Source of the DNA: Salinisphaera japonica YTM-1
Lineage (GTDB): Bacteria; Pseudomonadota; Gammaproteobacteria; Nevskiales; Salinisphaeraceae
Reading direction: 5' to 3'
Length of the DNA: 64,000 nucleotides
Assembly (NCBI RefSeq): GCF_003788585.1
Contig: NZ_AYKG01000067.1
Coordinates: 1-64,000, forward strand
This document shows, one piece after another, positions 17,868 through 26,228 of this stretch. The notes beneath the pieces are model-generated. The model ran no database searches, was not told the DNA's origin, and saw only the letters and a list, made by a program, of their open reading frames with translations. Made by a program: the position numbers and the translations under genes. Position 1 is the first letter of the stretch. Every line of letters begins with the position of its first letter.

Positions 17868-19994
17868 ATGCTTATTGAAAAGATACAAGTTTGGGGATTT
17901 CGGCTTTTGGAAAACGTCGAGCTTCACCTCGAGCCAACGGCCACCGTTATTGTCGGGCGAAACAACAGCGGGAAGACTTCGCTCACCGACATATTCGATC
18001 GGTTCGCCGGGGAGCATGGCCCGAAGTTTAGATTGGAAGACTTCTCAGCCGGCACGCGGGGGAAGTTTCTCGAAGCCAAGGCGCACCGCGAAGCCGGCAG
18101 CACACCGGACGAGGTGCTGGCTCTCCTGCCAACAATCGCGGTAACGCTTACGTTCAAATACGATCTCACGGCGGGCGAGTTGGGCCCACTCGCACCTTTT
18201 GTGATTGATCTCGATCCCGATTGCTCAACCGCCATCGCACGGATTGAGTATGCCGCCTCGTCAGGGTCACTGACGACTCTATTCGACGTTCAAGAGGCCG
18301 AGGACGGTGGCGATGCTATCACGCACTTTTACCGAGGTTTACGTGAGACTTTGCCACAGGCGTATCGCACCAATGTTACGGCGATCGATCCCGGCGATCC
18401 GACTAATTTTCTAACACTCGAAGGAACCAGTGCTCTTTCCGCTCTTATTCAATGCGGGTTTGTAGGCGCTCAGCGGACACTCGACAGTAATAAGCCAGGT
18501 GACACAGCCGTAATAGGACGGCTGCTAGGCACCCTATTTCAAACTGCGAACTCATTGACGGCTGCGGAGGCCGACCAAGCGCTGGTGGCTAATCTAAAGG
18601 CCTCCGTCAGCAAGATCGAACAGACGATCCAAGAAGACTTCGACACGATGGTGAAAAGCCTGCTGCCGGCACTAAGTGAGTTCGGTTTTCCTAGTCTCAA
18701 CGACGCCGAACTGCGACCGGAGACATCGCTCAATGTCGAGACGCTACTCTCGGACCACACGAAGATCTTCTACTCTGGGCAGCATGGGGTTCACTTGCCG
18801 GAGGGATATAACGGCTTGGGTACGCGTAACCTGATCTACCTGCTGTTACAGCTCGAGGCGTTCCATAAGGCGTACCGCGCGCGCTCGATCAGGCCTGGCG
18901 CACACCTAGTTTTCATCGAAGAGCCGGAGGCCCATCTTCATCCTCAGATGCAGGAGGTGCTGATCTCCCAGCTAAACGCTGCTATCAAGGCGCTCTCCGC
19001 AAAATACAAGGACGAGCCGGTTTGGCAGGTCCAGTTCGTTATCTCAACGCACTCCCCACACGTTGCGAATGCGGCGTCCTTCGAAGCAGTCCGCTATTTT
19101 TTGAGCTCGCCGCGGGGTACGGCAGGATCACGCCGCACGAAGGTCAAGGATTTCCGTCAGGGCAGCATCACGATCGAAAAGAAGGATCGTGACTTCCTTC
19201 ATCAGTACATGAACCTGACCCGGTGCGACCTGTATTTCGCCGACAAAGCGATCCTCGTTGAGGGGCCAACAGAGCGTATCCTCATGCCTCGCATAGTGCG
19301 CCTCGTGGACAAAGAACTCGCGTCTGAGAAGAAGCTAGGCCGGCAATACATCACGGCGATCGAGGTAGGTGGAGCCTACGCGCACATCTTCTACGCGCTG
19401 CTCGATTTTCTAGAACTTAAAAGCCTGATCATCACCGATATCGATGCGGTGCGATTCGATAGCTCAAAGGAAAAGCCGCGCTGGGTCAAATGCTCTTGTT
19501 CCGAGGGCGAACGCACTTCCAACGCCGCGATCCACAACTGGTTCTCTATTCCAAAGGGACAGCAGATCAGCATAGAAGCGCTCCACGGAAAGACGGCCGA
19601 GGAAAAGCTGACCCGATACCGGTCGCTCGCATACCAAGTGGCGGAAGACGGCTCAAGCTGGTGCGGCCGAAGCTTTGAAGACGCATTGATCCTGGCGAAT
19701 CCAGATTTATTCGGTCTACCTGAAGAGGGAGATCGCGCGGGGCATGCATGGGAGATGGCGCAGGATCTCAATAAATCGGACACGGCTTTGCAATTCGCTA
19801 TCGAAAAGCCCGATTGGTCGGTCCCGAAATATATCAAACAAGGGCTGGTGTGGCTGTCCGAACCGCCGTGGTCTCCCGAGGATCCATCGCCTATCGTTGA
19901 GCGGGTAGACGAAGTTCCGATGGATGCCGACGTCGCAGATGCCTCCTGCAGCCAAGCGGCAGTTGAGGACACCAGCCAGCGATTCGACCGATGA
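17868..19994 (+). CDS. gajA: OLD-family ATPase/TOPRIM endonuclease (GajA-like)
   Basis: This 708-residue protein joins an ABC-type ATPase to a TOPRIM nuclease. The ATPase part shows Walker A GRNNSGKTS (about residue 30), Walker B VFIEEPEAHLHPQ (about 350) and STHSPHVAN (about 395). TOPRIM acid residues lie in ILVEGPTERILMPR (about 465) and LIITDIDAV (about 525). With a UvrD-type helicase immediately downstream it forms a class 2 OLD pair, the Gabija anti-phage arrangement, in which GajA cuts DNA when nucleotide pools fall. It starts at ATG 17868, 7 bases after AGGGGG; an earlier TTG is unlikely. It is longer than the described GajA of about 580 residues, with extra sequence after TOPRIM. Confidence 0.85.
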   Translation: MLIEKIQVWGFRLLENVELHLEPTATVIVGRNNSGKTSLTDIFDRFAGEHGPKFRLEDFSAGTRGKFLEAKAHREAGSTPDEVLALLPTIAVTLTFKYDLTAGELGPLAPFVIDLDPDCSTAIARIEYAASSGSLTTLFDVQEAEDGGDAITHFYRGLRETLPQAYRTNVTAIDPGDPTNFLTLEGTSALSALIQCGFVGAQRTLDSNKPGDTAVIGRLLGTLFQTANSLTAAEADQALVANLKASVSKIEQTIQEDFDTMVKSLLPALSEFGFPSLNDAELRPETSLNVETLLSDHTKIFYSGQHGVHLPEGYNGLGTRNLIYLLLQLEAFHKAYRARSIRPGAHLVFIEEPEAHLHPQMQEVLISQLNAAIKALSAKYKDEPVWQVQFVISTHSPHVANAASFEAVRYFLSSPRGTAGSRRTKVKDFRQGSITIEKKDRDFLHQYMNLTRCDLYFADKAILVEGPTERILMPRIVRLVDKELASEKKLGRQYITAIEVGGAYAHIFYALLDFLELKSLIITDIDAVRFDSSKEKPRWVKCSCSEGERTSNAAIHNWFSIPKGQQISIEALHGKTAEEKLTRYRSLAYQVAEDGSSWCGRSFEDALILANPDLFGLPEEGDRAGHAWEMAQDLNKSDTALQFAIEKPDWSVPKYIKQGLVWLSEPPWSPEDPSPIVERVDEVPMDADVADASCSQAAVEDTSQRFDR

Positions 19995-21700
19995 TCAACC
20001 CAGCGCTCGAAGCCGCCGAAGAGGCACAGTCGAAGGTCGACGCCTGCCTAGATGATGGCCGCAACTTCCGGCTGGAGGCCGGCGCTGGCGCCGGAAAGAC
20101 CTATTCGCTGGTCGAGGCGCTCAAGAAGCTTATCAATGAGCGCGGGCGCGAGCTGCAAAGGGCAAATAAGAGAGTTGCTTGCATAACGTACACAGAGGTA
20201 GCGCGCGAAGAGATTTCTCAGGAGATTGAAGAGCACCCGGCCATCCTAGTCAAAACTATCCATGCCTTTTGCTGGGGTTTTATGTCCAGGTTCCAGAAGG
20301 AACTGCGGGCGATGGTCGCTAGTCTCGCAGACAAAGAGGAAAAAATCGCTGAGGCAGGTGGCGTCACTAACCAGACTGTGGAATATCAATTCGGTTTCTT
20401 CGGAATCGATGAAAGGCGCATCACTCTGCATCATGACGATGTTCCGCGTTTAATGGCGCTACTTTTAAACAACGCTAAGTACCGCGCCCTCTTTGCGGCT
20501 ACATTCCCGATCATGTTCGTCGACGAGTATCAGGACACCGACCCGCATTTCATGGTAGCGCTGGAAGAGCATTTCCTGAGCACCGGAGCCGGTCCAAGAA
20601 TCGGCTTATTTGGAGATCACTGGCAGACGATTTACCGAAGCGACTATGGCCTGGCTGCATATCCTTCGCTTGAGCCCATCGACAAAGGCTCGAACTTTCG
20701 ATCGGTACCAGCGGTGGTGGACGTGCTGAATGCACTACGCCCTGACCTAAAGCAGGCCGTCAAAGATCCAGACGCGCTTGGCGAGGCGCGATTCTTCCAC
20801 GCGAATTCTTATACGGGCGAGCGGACAAGCAGTCGTTCGTCTAAGAATGACACACCCCCCGAGATCAGCCGGGATTTCATGTCGAAGCTGATGGAAACGC
20901 TCAAACAGGACGGATGGGATCTATCTCCAGAAACGACGAAGGTCCTCATGCTCACACATAACGCGATCGCCGCAGAGCGCGGTTATCCCACGATCGCCAA
21001 ATCTTATCGCTATAACGACTCCTTCACGAAGAAAGAGGATCCGCTTATCGCTTTCCTCATTGATAGCATCGAGCCGATGTGTCGGGCCTTCGTCGAGAAG
21101 CGCTTCGGAGACATGCTCAAGGTCCTCGGCCAGCGGCCAAAACTGAGCGCTCACGGCGATAAACTTGCCTGGGCGAATGATATGGCGAAGCTGGCGGACG
21201 CACGCATCAACGGTACTGTAGGCGACGTCATCGACCTCTTAAAGGAAACCCATCGGCCCCATCTGCCGGATAGGATTGCTAGACGGGAGCAGGATCTCGC
21301 TTCGGCTGAGGACGAGGGTGAGCTTCCTCGATCTCTTCGGGAGCATAGCCTCGTGCGCGAGGCGCCTTACCAGGAAGTAGTGCGACTCGCAGAGTTTATC
21401 GAAGGCCAAACGCCGTTCGCGACCCAGCACAGCGTTAAGGGCGCTGAGTTCGACAACGTTGTTGTCGTGCTCGGCGGCGGATGGAACCACTATAACTGGC
21501 CCCAGCTTCTTGAGTTGCTGGCGACAAGCGAGATCACGTCGAGGAACGAGAAGGGCTACTATCGAGCACGAAACCTCTTTTACGTTTCGATCTCTCGGCC
21601 GAAAAAAAGGCTCGCAGTTTTGGCGACCCAGACGATGTCGCCGACGGCGCTGCAAACAGCAGAAAAGCTATTCGGGGAGGACAACATCGTTGCTCTTTGA
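19991..21700 (+). CDS. gajB: UvrD/Rep-type helicase (GajB-like)
   Basis: This 569-residue superfamily 1A helicase overlaps the nuclease gene by four bases (ATGA). Motifs in order: Walker A EAGAGAGKTYSLVEAL (about residue 28), Ia in VACITYTEVAREEI, II MFVDEYQDTDPHF (about 175), III GLFGDHWQTIYR, V TQHSVKGAEFDNVVVV (about 480) and VI NLFYVSISRPKKRL (about 530). In Gabija, GajB senses DNA termini and activates GajA. The length fits GajB better than housekeeping UvrD, which is over 700 residues. The protein appears complete. Confidence 0.85.
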   Translation: MINPALEAAEEAQSKVDACLDDGRNFRLEAGAGAGKTYSLVEALKKLINERGRELQRANKRVACITYTEVAREEISQEIEEHPAILVKTIHAFCWGFMSRFQKELRAMVASLADKEEKIAEAGGVTNQTVEYQFGFFGIDERRITLHHDDVPRLMALLLNNAKYRALFAATFPIMFVDEYQDTDPHFMVALEEHFLSTGAGPRIGLFGDHWQTIYRSDYGLAAYPSLEPIDKGSNFRSVPAVVDVLNALRPDLKQAVKDPDALGEARFFHANSYTGERTSSRSSKNDTPPEISRDFMSKLMETLKQDGWDLSPETTKVLMLTHNAIAAERGYPTIAKSYRYNDSFTKKEDPLIAFLIDSIEPMCRAFVEKRFGDMLKVLGQRPKLSAHGDKLAWANDMAKLADARINGTVGDVIDLLKETHRPHLPDRIARREQDLASAEDEGELPRSLREHSLVREAPYQEVVRLAEFIEGQTPFATQHSVKGAEFDNVVVVLGGGWNHYNWPQLLELLATSEITSRNEKGYYRARNLFYVSISRPKKRLAVLATQTMSPTALQTAEKLFGEDNIVAL

Positions 21701-22103
21701 TTATCTCGGATGAGCTTGTAACGATCTGTAGAGACGTCCGAGTTTCCTGAGAAAGCCTCGGGACCGATCTAGCCCAGATAACTACCCTGACGGATAGATT
21801 GGTAGAGCGCTTCGATGTAGTAGAAGATTTCAGGTTGAGATAGACCTCGGATTACTCATACGCGTCTATTAGTGCGTTCTCTATTTGGGCTCGAGAAGAG
21901 CGACGCGACGACCGCATATCCAAGTGATGACCGCTTCTGGCCGATAGTTGACGAGCTGAATCTCTCTAAAACCACCGTTTTTGAGAGACTACGAATAAGC
22001 CCCAGCCAATGGCGTCGGCAATTGACTTTACCGTCTCAAAACACTGTCTTGAAACTTAGCCTCCGAAAACCTTCGCTGCAGGTGAGTTTTCGGAGGTCAG
22101 GCT
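21701..22103. other. Gene-poor spacer between helicase and serine recombinase
   Basis: About 400 bases. An open frame from 21872 encodes a short segment (FWPIVDELNLSKTTVFERL) before running into the recombinase region in another frame. It may be a gene remnant, but no family is recognisable. The spacer ends with an inverted repeat just before the recombinase start. Confidence 0.4.
22060..22096. promoter_or_regulatory. Inverted repeat before the serine recombinase gene
   Basis: CCTCCGAAAAC (22060-22070) and GTTTTCGGAGG (22086-22096) form perfect 11-bp arms with a 15-base spacer. The right arm supplies the ribosome-binding GGAGG of the recombinase gene. It may be a resolvase (res-like) or operator site, or an mRNA hairpin that masks the start. 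Confidence 0.45.
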
Positions 22104-22667
22104 ATGTTTGTCGGCTATGCACGTGTTTCAACGCAGGATCAAAATCCAGATTTTCAGTTGGATGCCCTACGCGAAGCGGGATGCGACCGTGTCTTCGAAG
22201 AGAAAGCATCCGGCGCCCAGCGCGAGCGCCCGCAACTTTCGGCAGCAATCAACTATATGCGCGCCGGTGACACTTTGATCGTATGGCGCCTGGATCGATT
22301 AGCGCGATCTCTCAAGCAACTCATTGAGACCGTGGAATACCTCGACAACGCCGAGATAGGCTTCAAAAGCGTAGCTGAAAACATCGATACCACGACGGCA
22401 GGCGGGCGGCTCGTTTTCCACGTATTTGGGGCGTTGGCCGAGTTTGAAAGGAGTTTGATTCGCGAGCGGACCGGCGCAGGCTTGGCAGCGGCCCGTGCAC
22501 GTGGTCGCATTGGTGGCCGTCCCGCGGCACTATCTGAAGCCGACAAAGCTATCGCGATGGCTCTGATGCGAGACTCGAACATCCCGATGTCGCAAATAGC
22601 CAAACGGTTGGGGTGCGCCGTTTCCACCCTGCACCGTCACTTCCCAGGCGGGAGAAAGATGGTTTAG
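22104..22667 (+). CDS. Serine recombinase (resolvase/invertase family)
   Basis: This 187-residue protein has the catalytic N-terminal domain with the nucleophile Ser in YARVSTQDQN (about residue 10), the Arg-containing VWRLDRLARSLKQLI (about 70) and the long dimer helix EFERSLIRERTGAGLAAARARG. The C-terminal HTH (about residues 148-185) ends SQIAKRLGCAVSTLHRHFPG. It resembles TnpR-type resolvases of Tn3-family transposons and DNA invertases. No Tn3 transposase is present, so it may resolve dimers of the element or be a remnant of another transposon. It sits between the two defence systems. Confidence 0.88.
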   Translation: MFVGYARVSTQDQNPDFQLDALREAGCDRVFEEKASGAQRERPQLSAAINYMRAGDTLIVWRLDRLARSLKQLIETVEYLDNAEIGFKSVAENIDTTTAGGRLVFHVFGALAEFERSLIRERTGAGLAAARARGRIGGRPAALSEADKAIAMALMRDSNIPMSQIAKRLGCAVSTLHRHFPGGRKMV

Positions 22668-22737
22668 CGCGACCGCTATCCTCCGGACGAATTCCTGTAG
22701 CACTGACTAATCAGCTTAAATGTCCCAAGGGTGAATA

Positions 22738-23658
22738 CTAGAAATTAAAGGAGCTTTGATTATCAACAGCGTTATATCCTGGCGCCAAGTGCGCACCGGA
22801 AATCCCATATAAAATCGGTGAGTTTCTAAGCCAAAGGCGATATTCGGCTCCGTCTAACAGATGATGTTCGCTACAGTCCACTATCCACTGACGTAAGAAA
22901 TATGGTGCCAGCGCCGCACGTACGCGCACCTTCAATGTTCCTGCGCGCATTCCGTAGTCCATCGCGACGATGTATGGATACTCTTCTTTCGGGTGGGGGG
23001 CTAGTTCGAGCTCGATCACTCTATTCCACTCGAGGTCATGTTCTGGGCATTCGAAATCCTGGATGGCTCCTCCAGTACCCGCGTTGGCTGTATCAATACG
23101 AGTCAGAACAAAGTCGCTGAACTTCTCTCGTCGACGGTCGAATGCTCGGACATGCCATCTAAGGCCGTTGAAAGCCAGAGCGAAAGGCACGATCTCACGC
23201 TCTACGCAGCCGCTGCTAAAAGAGTGGTATTGGATACGCAGCGGATATCTTCGAAATACGCTACGTGATACGGCAGCTAAAATATTAGTGGAAGGCAATG
23301 ACAACCGTGGAGGTACTTCCGCGATTAATAGAGCCTCCCCAGTCTCCCAACCGCCGTCGTTTCCACCACGACTTAACGTTCGTAACGCTCGTGCCGGATC
23401 ATGAGTGAAGACGGGCTGGAATTCTTTGCCGGGGCGATAGTGTTTACTTCTTTTCTCGAGTTCGATATGCCCACCCAGGGTTTCTCTGTAGTAAGCAATA
23501 TCCCTCGTCACCGATACCGCAGCGACACCGAATCGTTCTGCAATCTCGGCTCTGCTGAACTGACCCAAAAAGTATGCCCGAAAATCTATCGCCATTAATC
23601 GCTGTAACTGCGCCCGGCTCAAATGTGCGACACGGGGATCTTCTGAGTTCACCATCAT
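22738..23658 (-). CDS. capW: CapW/BrxR-type WYL-domain transcriptional repressor
   Basis: This 306-residue protein has an N-terminal winged HTH (about residues 15-55, RAEIAERFGVAAVSVTRDIA), a WYL domain in the middle (LRIQYHSFSSG, about 145; FALAFNGLRWHVRAFDRR, about 170) and a C-terminal WCX domain. CapW represses CBASS operons until infection signals release it. It lies divergent from cap5 with the likely operator between. In-frame ATGs at 23709 and further upstream would overlap that operator and leave almost no gap to the divergent start, so ATG 23658 was chosen. GTG 23673 with AAAGG is an alternative. Confidence 0.82.
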   Translation of the reverse strand: MMVNSEDPRVAHLSRAQLQRLMAIDFRAYFLGQFSRAEIAERFGVAAVSVTRDIAYYRETLGGHIELEKRSKHYRPGKEFQPVFTHDPARALRTLSRGGNDGGWETGEALLIAEVPPRLSLPSTNILAAVSRSVFRRYPLRIQYHSFSSGCVEREIVPFALAFNGLRWHVRAFDRRREKFSDFVLTRIDTANAGTGGAIQDFECPEHDLEWNRVIELELAPHPKEEYPYIVAMDYGMRAGTLKVRVRAALAPYFLRQWIVDCSEHHLLDGAEYRLWLRNSPILYGISGAHLAPGYNAVDNQSSFNF

Positions 23659-23688
23659 TTTGGAGTGCTTCACTCGAACGCCTTTGAC

Positions 23689-23723
23689 ATGATCAAAATG
23701 ATAAGACATTATGATCATTATGA
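23689..23723. promoter_or_regulatory. Candidate CapW operator between capW and cap5
   Basis: Two direct copies of ATGATCANNATGA start at 23689 and 23711, exactly 22 bases apart (two helical turns). The second contains the palindrome ATGATCAT and overlaps the cap5 start region. The position between divergent regulator and operon fits autoregulation. Confidence 0.5.
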
Positions 23724-24937
23724 GCAAGCCCAAAAATACACGCGCAAGCCAACCTAGGCGGTCGAAGTCTAATGCTCGCCCACCCCTAAGCGACGCAACC
23801 GCTCTAATTGTGTGGGTTCGGTCGGCCGGCGTATGTGCCCGACCAGGGTGTGGGGCCGTCTTGCATAGGGACCCTAATCTGTTAGGCGCGAAGAAACTTG
23901 GTGAGTTAGCGCACAACGTTGGTGCTAGCAAGAACGGCCCACGTGGCGATGAAAACCGTTCAGAGAAATTGGCAGACGATCCCAAGAATCTAATTCTGTT
24001 GTGCCGCAGCTGCCATGGTTTGATTGATAAAAACAACGGCCGTGATTATGGCGAATCACTGCTCAGGCAATGGAAAACAGAGCATGAGCAGAATGTCGAA
24101 ATCGCGGCGACTTTTACGCAATCAAAGCAAGCTATTCCCTTACTGATCGACGGCCCTATTGGGGGGCATACCCTCAGTATCGATGAGACTTCCGCGCTAA
24201 AGGCATTACAGAGTTCTCGCCTAGCTCCTAGTGGAGCACCGCAAAAAATCGAACTTCCAAATCATGTGGCCGAACCGGGTACAAAGGCCTGGTGGCAAGC
24301 TCATGATTCTGTCATCAGACGCAAACTTGAGCCTGTGCTCGAGCAAGCCGACCGGTTGAGCTTACCTCTCGCTGTCTTCGCTCTAGCTGAGATGCCAGCA
24401 TTAATGGCTATCGGACATAGGCTCGGAGATAAGCGCGAAACACTGCCATTTCAATACGAGCGGAGTAGCGGATCCTGGTCTTTTCAGGCACCAGATGATC
24501 CCCCTGTGTCTTTTGAACATACGGCTCCAACATCGTTCTCGAACTCTGACGATGTCGCCTTGGTTTTGTCACTAACTGCACGAGTAGAACACGCCCGTGT
24601 CCACAAGGGGCTGGGCCGAGACGACATACCGATCTTCGAGTTGACAACGCCAAACCCCGGAACTGATCTGGTTCGCAATCCCAAGACCATTGAGGCATTC
24701 CGTCACGCCGTGCGCCGTTGTCTTGATTCGATCGAATCACATATCGGAATCGGCCACGGCACAGTCCATGTGTTTCCAGCTATGCCGGCTCCGCTAGCAC
24801 TGGCGTTTGGGGCATGTGTTAATCCCAAGATTTCATTCTCGCTACGTGTCTACGACGCTCGTGGACGAGACGGAGCATTCACAGCGGCTATTACCTTGCC
24901 GCTAGACCATATAGCGAGTGATAGCCATGACCAGTGA
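23720..24937 (+). CDS. cap5: CBASS effector Cap5 (HNH endonuclease with SAVED domain)
   Basis: This 405-residue protein is the nuclease effector of CBASS. The N-terminal HNH region shows a zinc-binding CARPGCGAVLH, AHNVGASKNGPRGDENRS, and LILLCRSCHGLIDKN (residues about 35-105). The C-terminal half (about 165-405) is the SAVED sensor domain that binds a cyclic oligonucleotide; FTAAITLPLDH near the end is typical. Binding activates unspecific DNA cutting and kills the infected cell. An ATG three codons earlier is possible. Its stop overlaps the next gene's start region. Confidence 0.87.
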   Translation: MSKPKNTRASQPRRSKSNARPPLSDATALIVWVRSAGVCARPGCGAVLHRDPNLLGAKKLGELAHNVGASKNGPRGDENRSEKLADDPKNLILLCRSCHGLIDKNNGRDYGESLLRQWKTEHEQNVEIAATFTQSKQAIPLLIDGPIGGHTLSIDETSALKALQSSRLAPSGAPQKIELPNHVAEPGTKAWWQAHDSVIRRKLEPVLEQADRLSLPLAVFALAEMPALMAIGHRLGDKRETLPFQYERSSGSWSFQAPDDPPVSFEHTAPTSFSNSDDVALVLSLTARVEHARVHKGLGRDDIPIFELTTPNPGTDLVRNPKTIEAFRHAVRRCLDSIESHIGIGHGTVHVFPAMPAPLALAFGACVNPKISFSLRVYDARGRDGAFTAAITLPLDHIASDSHDQ

Positions 24938-26228
24938 CGTATTTCTGAGCGAAGACGCGTTCCGTCGTCTTAAGAAAAACATAGCACCGAGCTCAAAGAC
25001 CACCACTTGGGAAAAACTGCTGCTGAAATATCTTGAACGAATTTCACTGACACCCGCACAGTATGAGCTCATTGATGGACGCTATAACACGGTTGCCGAT
25101 ATTCTTGATCGATCCAGCGATCCTCTGTTGGAAGGCATAATTTTCTTGCCACAAGGGTCATTCCGAACCCGGACCGTGATACGTCCGGAGAATGGCGAGG
25201 TCGATGTTGATGCTGTTGCCTGGCTGCCGCGAGGCCAAGGCTTGCCCGCAAAGTTTCTCTACCAGTTAGTTCGAGACGAGTTGGATAAGGGAGTGCGTAC
25301 TGAACAAGGCATCGAGGAGAAAAACCGATGCATACGCGTCCTCTATGCCGATGAAGATCCGGCTTTCCATATGGATGTCACGCCGGCGCGCAACGCCGTA
25401 TGCAATGCAAACGCCGATGGTTCGGGCGAGTTAGAAGTATCCGATCTGCGCGCGTGCGAAAACCCGCGCGAAACCGGCTACAAGCCAAGCAATCCGGTCG
25501 ATTTCGCTAAGTGGGTGCAGCGAGCCTCAGAAGAAGACGTGTACGTTCTTGAGAAGTATGACGGCTCGATCGAGTTCAGAGAGGCCGCAAAAGCAGAGCC
25601 TTTACCAAGTCATAGCGATCTCACGGCTTTTGATCCGCTTCGTGCCACGATCAAAATGCTCAAAGCACATCGGGACAGATATTTCTCTCTCGCGGGGAAT
25701 GCGAAACAGAAGCCTATTTCTGTGCTTCTTACGACGCTCGCCTGTCACTCATATCTACGCGTAGCTCACGCATCAACTGGACAGCCGATGCGTCCCATAG
25801 ACGCCATCACTGCCATCATCGATGAGCTTCCTCGATGCTTTGATCAGCCACGCCAAGGTGAGCAGTACCGTGTAGAAAATCCAGTGAGCCGTGATGAGAA
25901 TTTTGCCGAGCGATGGAACGACGATCAAATGCTGGTGCTCGCGTTTCGCAGCTGGCACGGGCAGATATCAAGAGATATTCGACTTGGATTGCTTGGGTTT
26001 GACTCCAAAGGAGAATTCGCCGAGCAATTCGATCGTGCTTTCGGCCATCGCTCGAAATCACTTGCGGAGTCGTTCTGTGACGAATCCATTATCGCGGATT
26101 ACGATCCTCTTGGCTTGAGTCTTCACGCAACCGATCGCCAAAGAAATTCGGATGCAATCCAGAAGACTTTTGGTATCGGCGCAAGCAAGAAATCGCAGTC
26201 GACTGAGCCACTCGAGCGACTTGGTTAG
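24927..26228 (+). CDS. cdnD: CBASS CD-NTase (cGAS/DncV-like nucleotidyltransferase)
   Basis: This 433-residue enzyme makes the cyclic oligonucleotide alarm signal. The nucleotidyltransferase core shows the GS motif in FLPQGSFRTRT (about residue 65), the metal-binding DxD in GEVDVDAVAW (about 82) and a third acid region near AFHMDVTPA (about 145). A helical C-terminal half follows. The chain ends ERLG, with a terminal Gly as expected for a substrate of the Cap2 conjugase. The start is ATG 24927, overlapping the cap5 stop region. The clade and the exact nucleotide product cannot be read from the sequence; the symbol is the commonest partner of Cap5 and is tentative. Confidence 0.82.
   Translation: MTSDVFLSEDAFRRLKKNIAPSSKTTTWEKLLLKYLERISLTPAQYELIDGRYNTVADILDRSSDPLLEGIIFLPQGSFRTRTVIRPENGEVDVDAVAWLPRGQGLPAKFLYQLVRDELDKGVRTEQGIEEKNRCIRVLYADEDPAFHMDVTPARNAVCNANADGSGELEVSDLRACENPRETGYKPSNPVDFAKWVQRASEEDVYVLEKYDGSIEFREAAKAEPLPSHSDLTAFDPLRATIKMLKAHRDRYFSLAGNAKQKPISVLLTTLACHSYLRVAHASTGQPMRPIDAITAIIDELPRCFDQPRQGEQYRVENPVSRDENFAERWNDDQMLVLAFRSWHGQISRDIRLGLLGFDSKGEFAEQFDRAFGHRSKSLAESFCDESIIADYDPLGLSLHATDRQRNSDAIQKTFGIGASKKSQSTEPLERLG

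Noticed and set aside
21872-22270. 132-residue frame before the serine recombinase
   Set aside because: Its second half is a shadow of the recombinase; only the first 60 residues are unique and match nothing I recognise. Treated as possible remnant.
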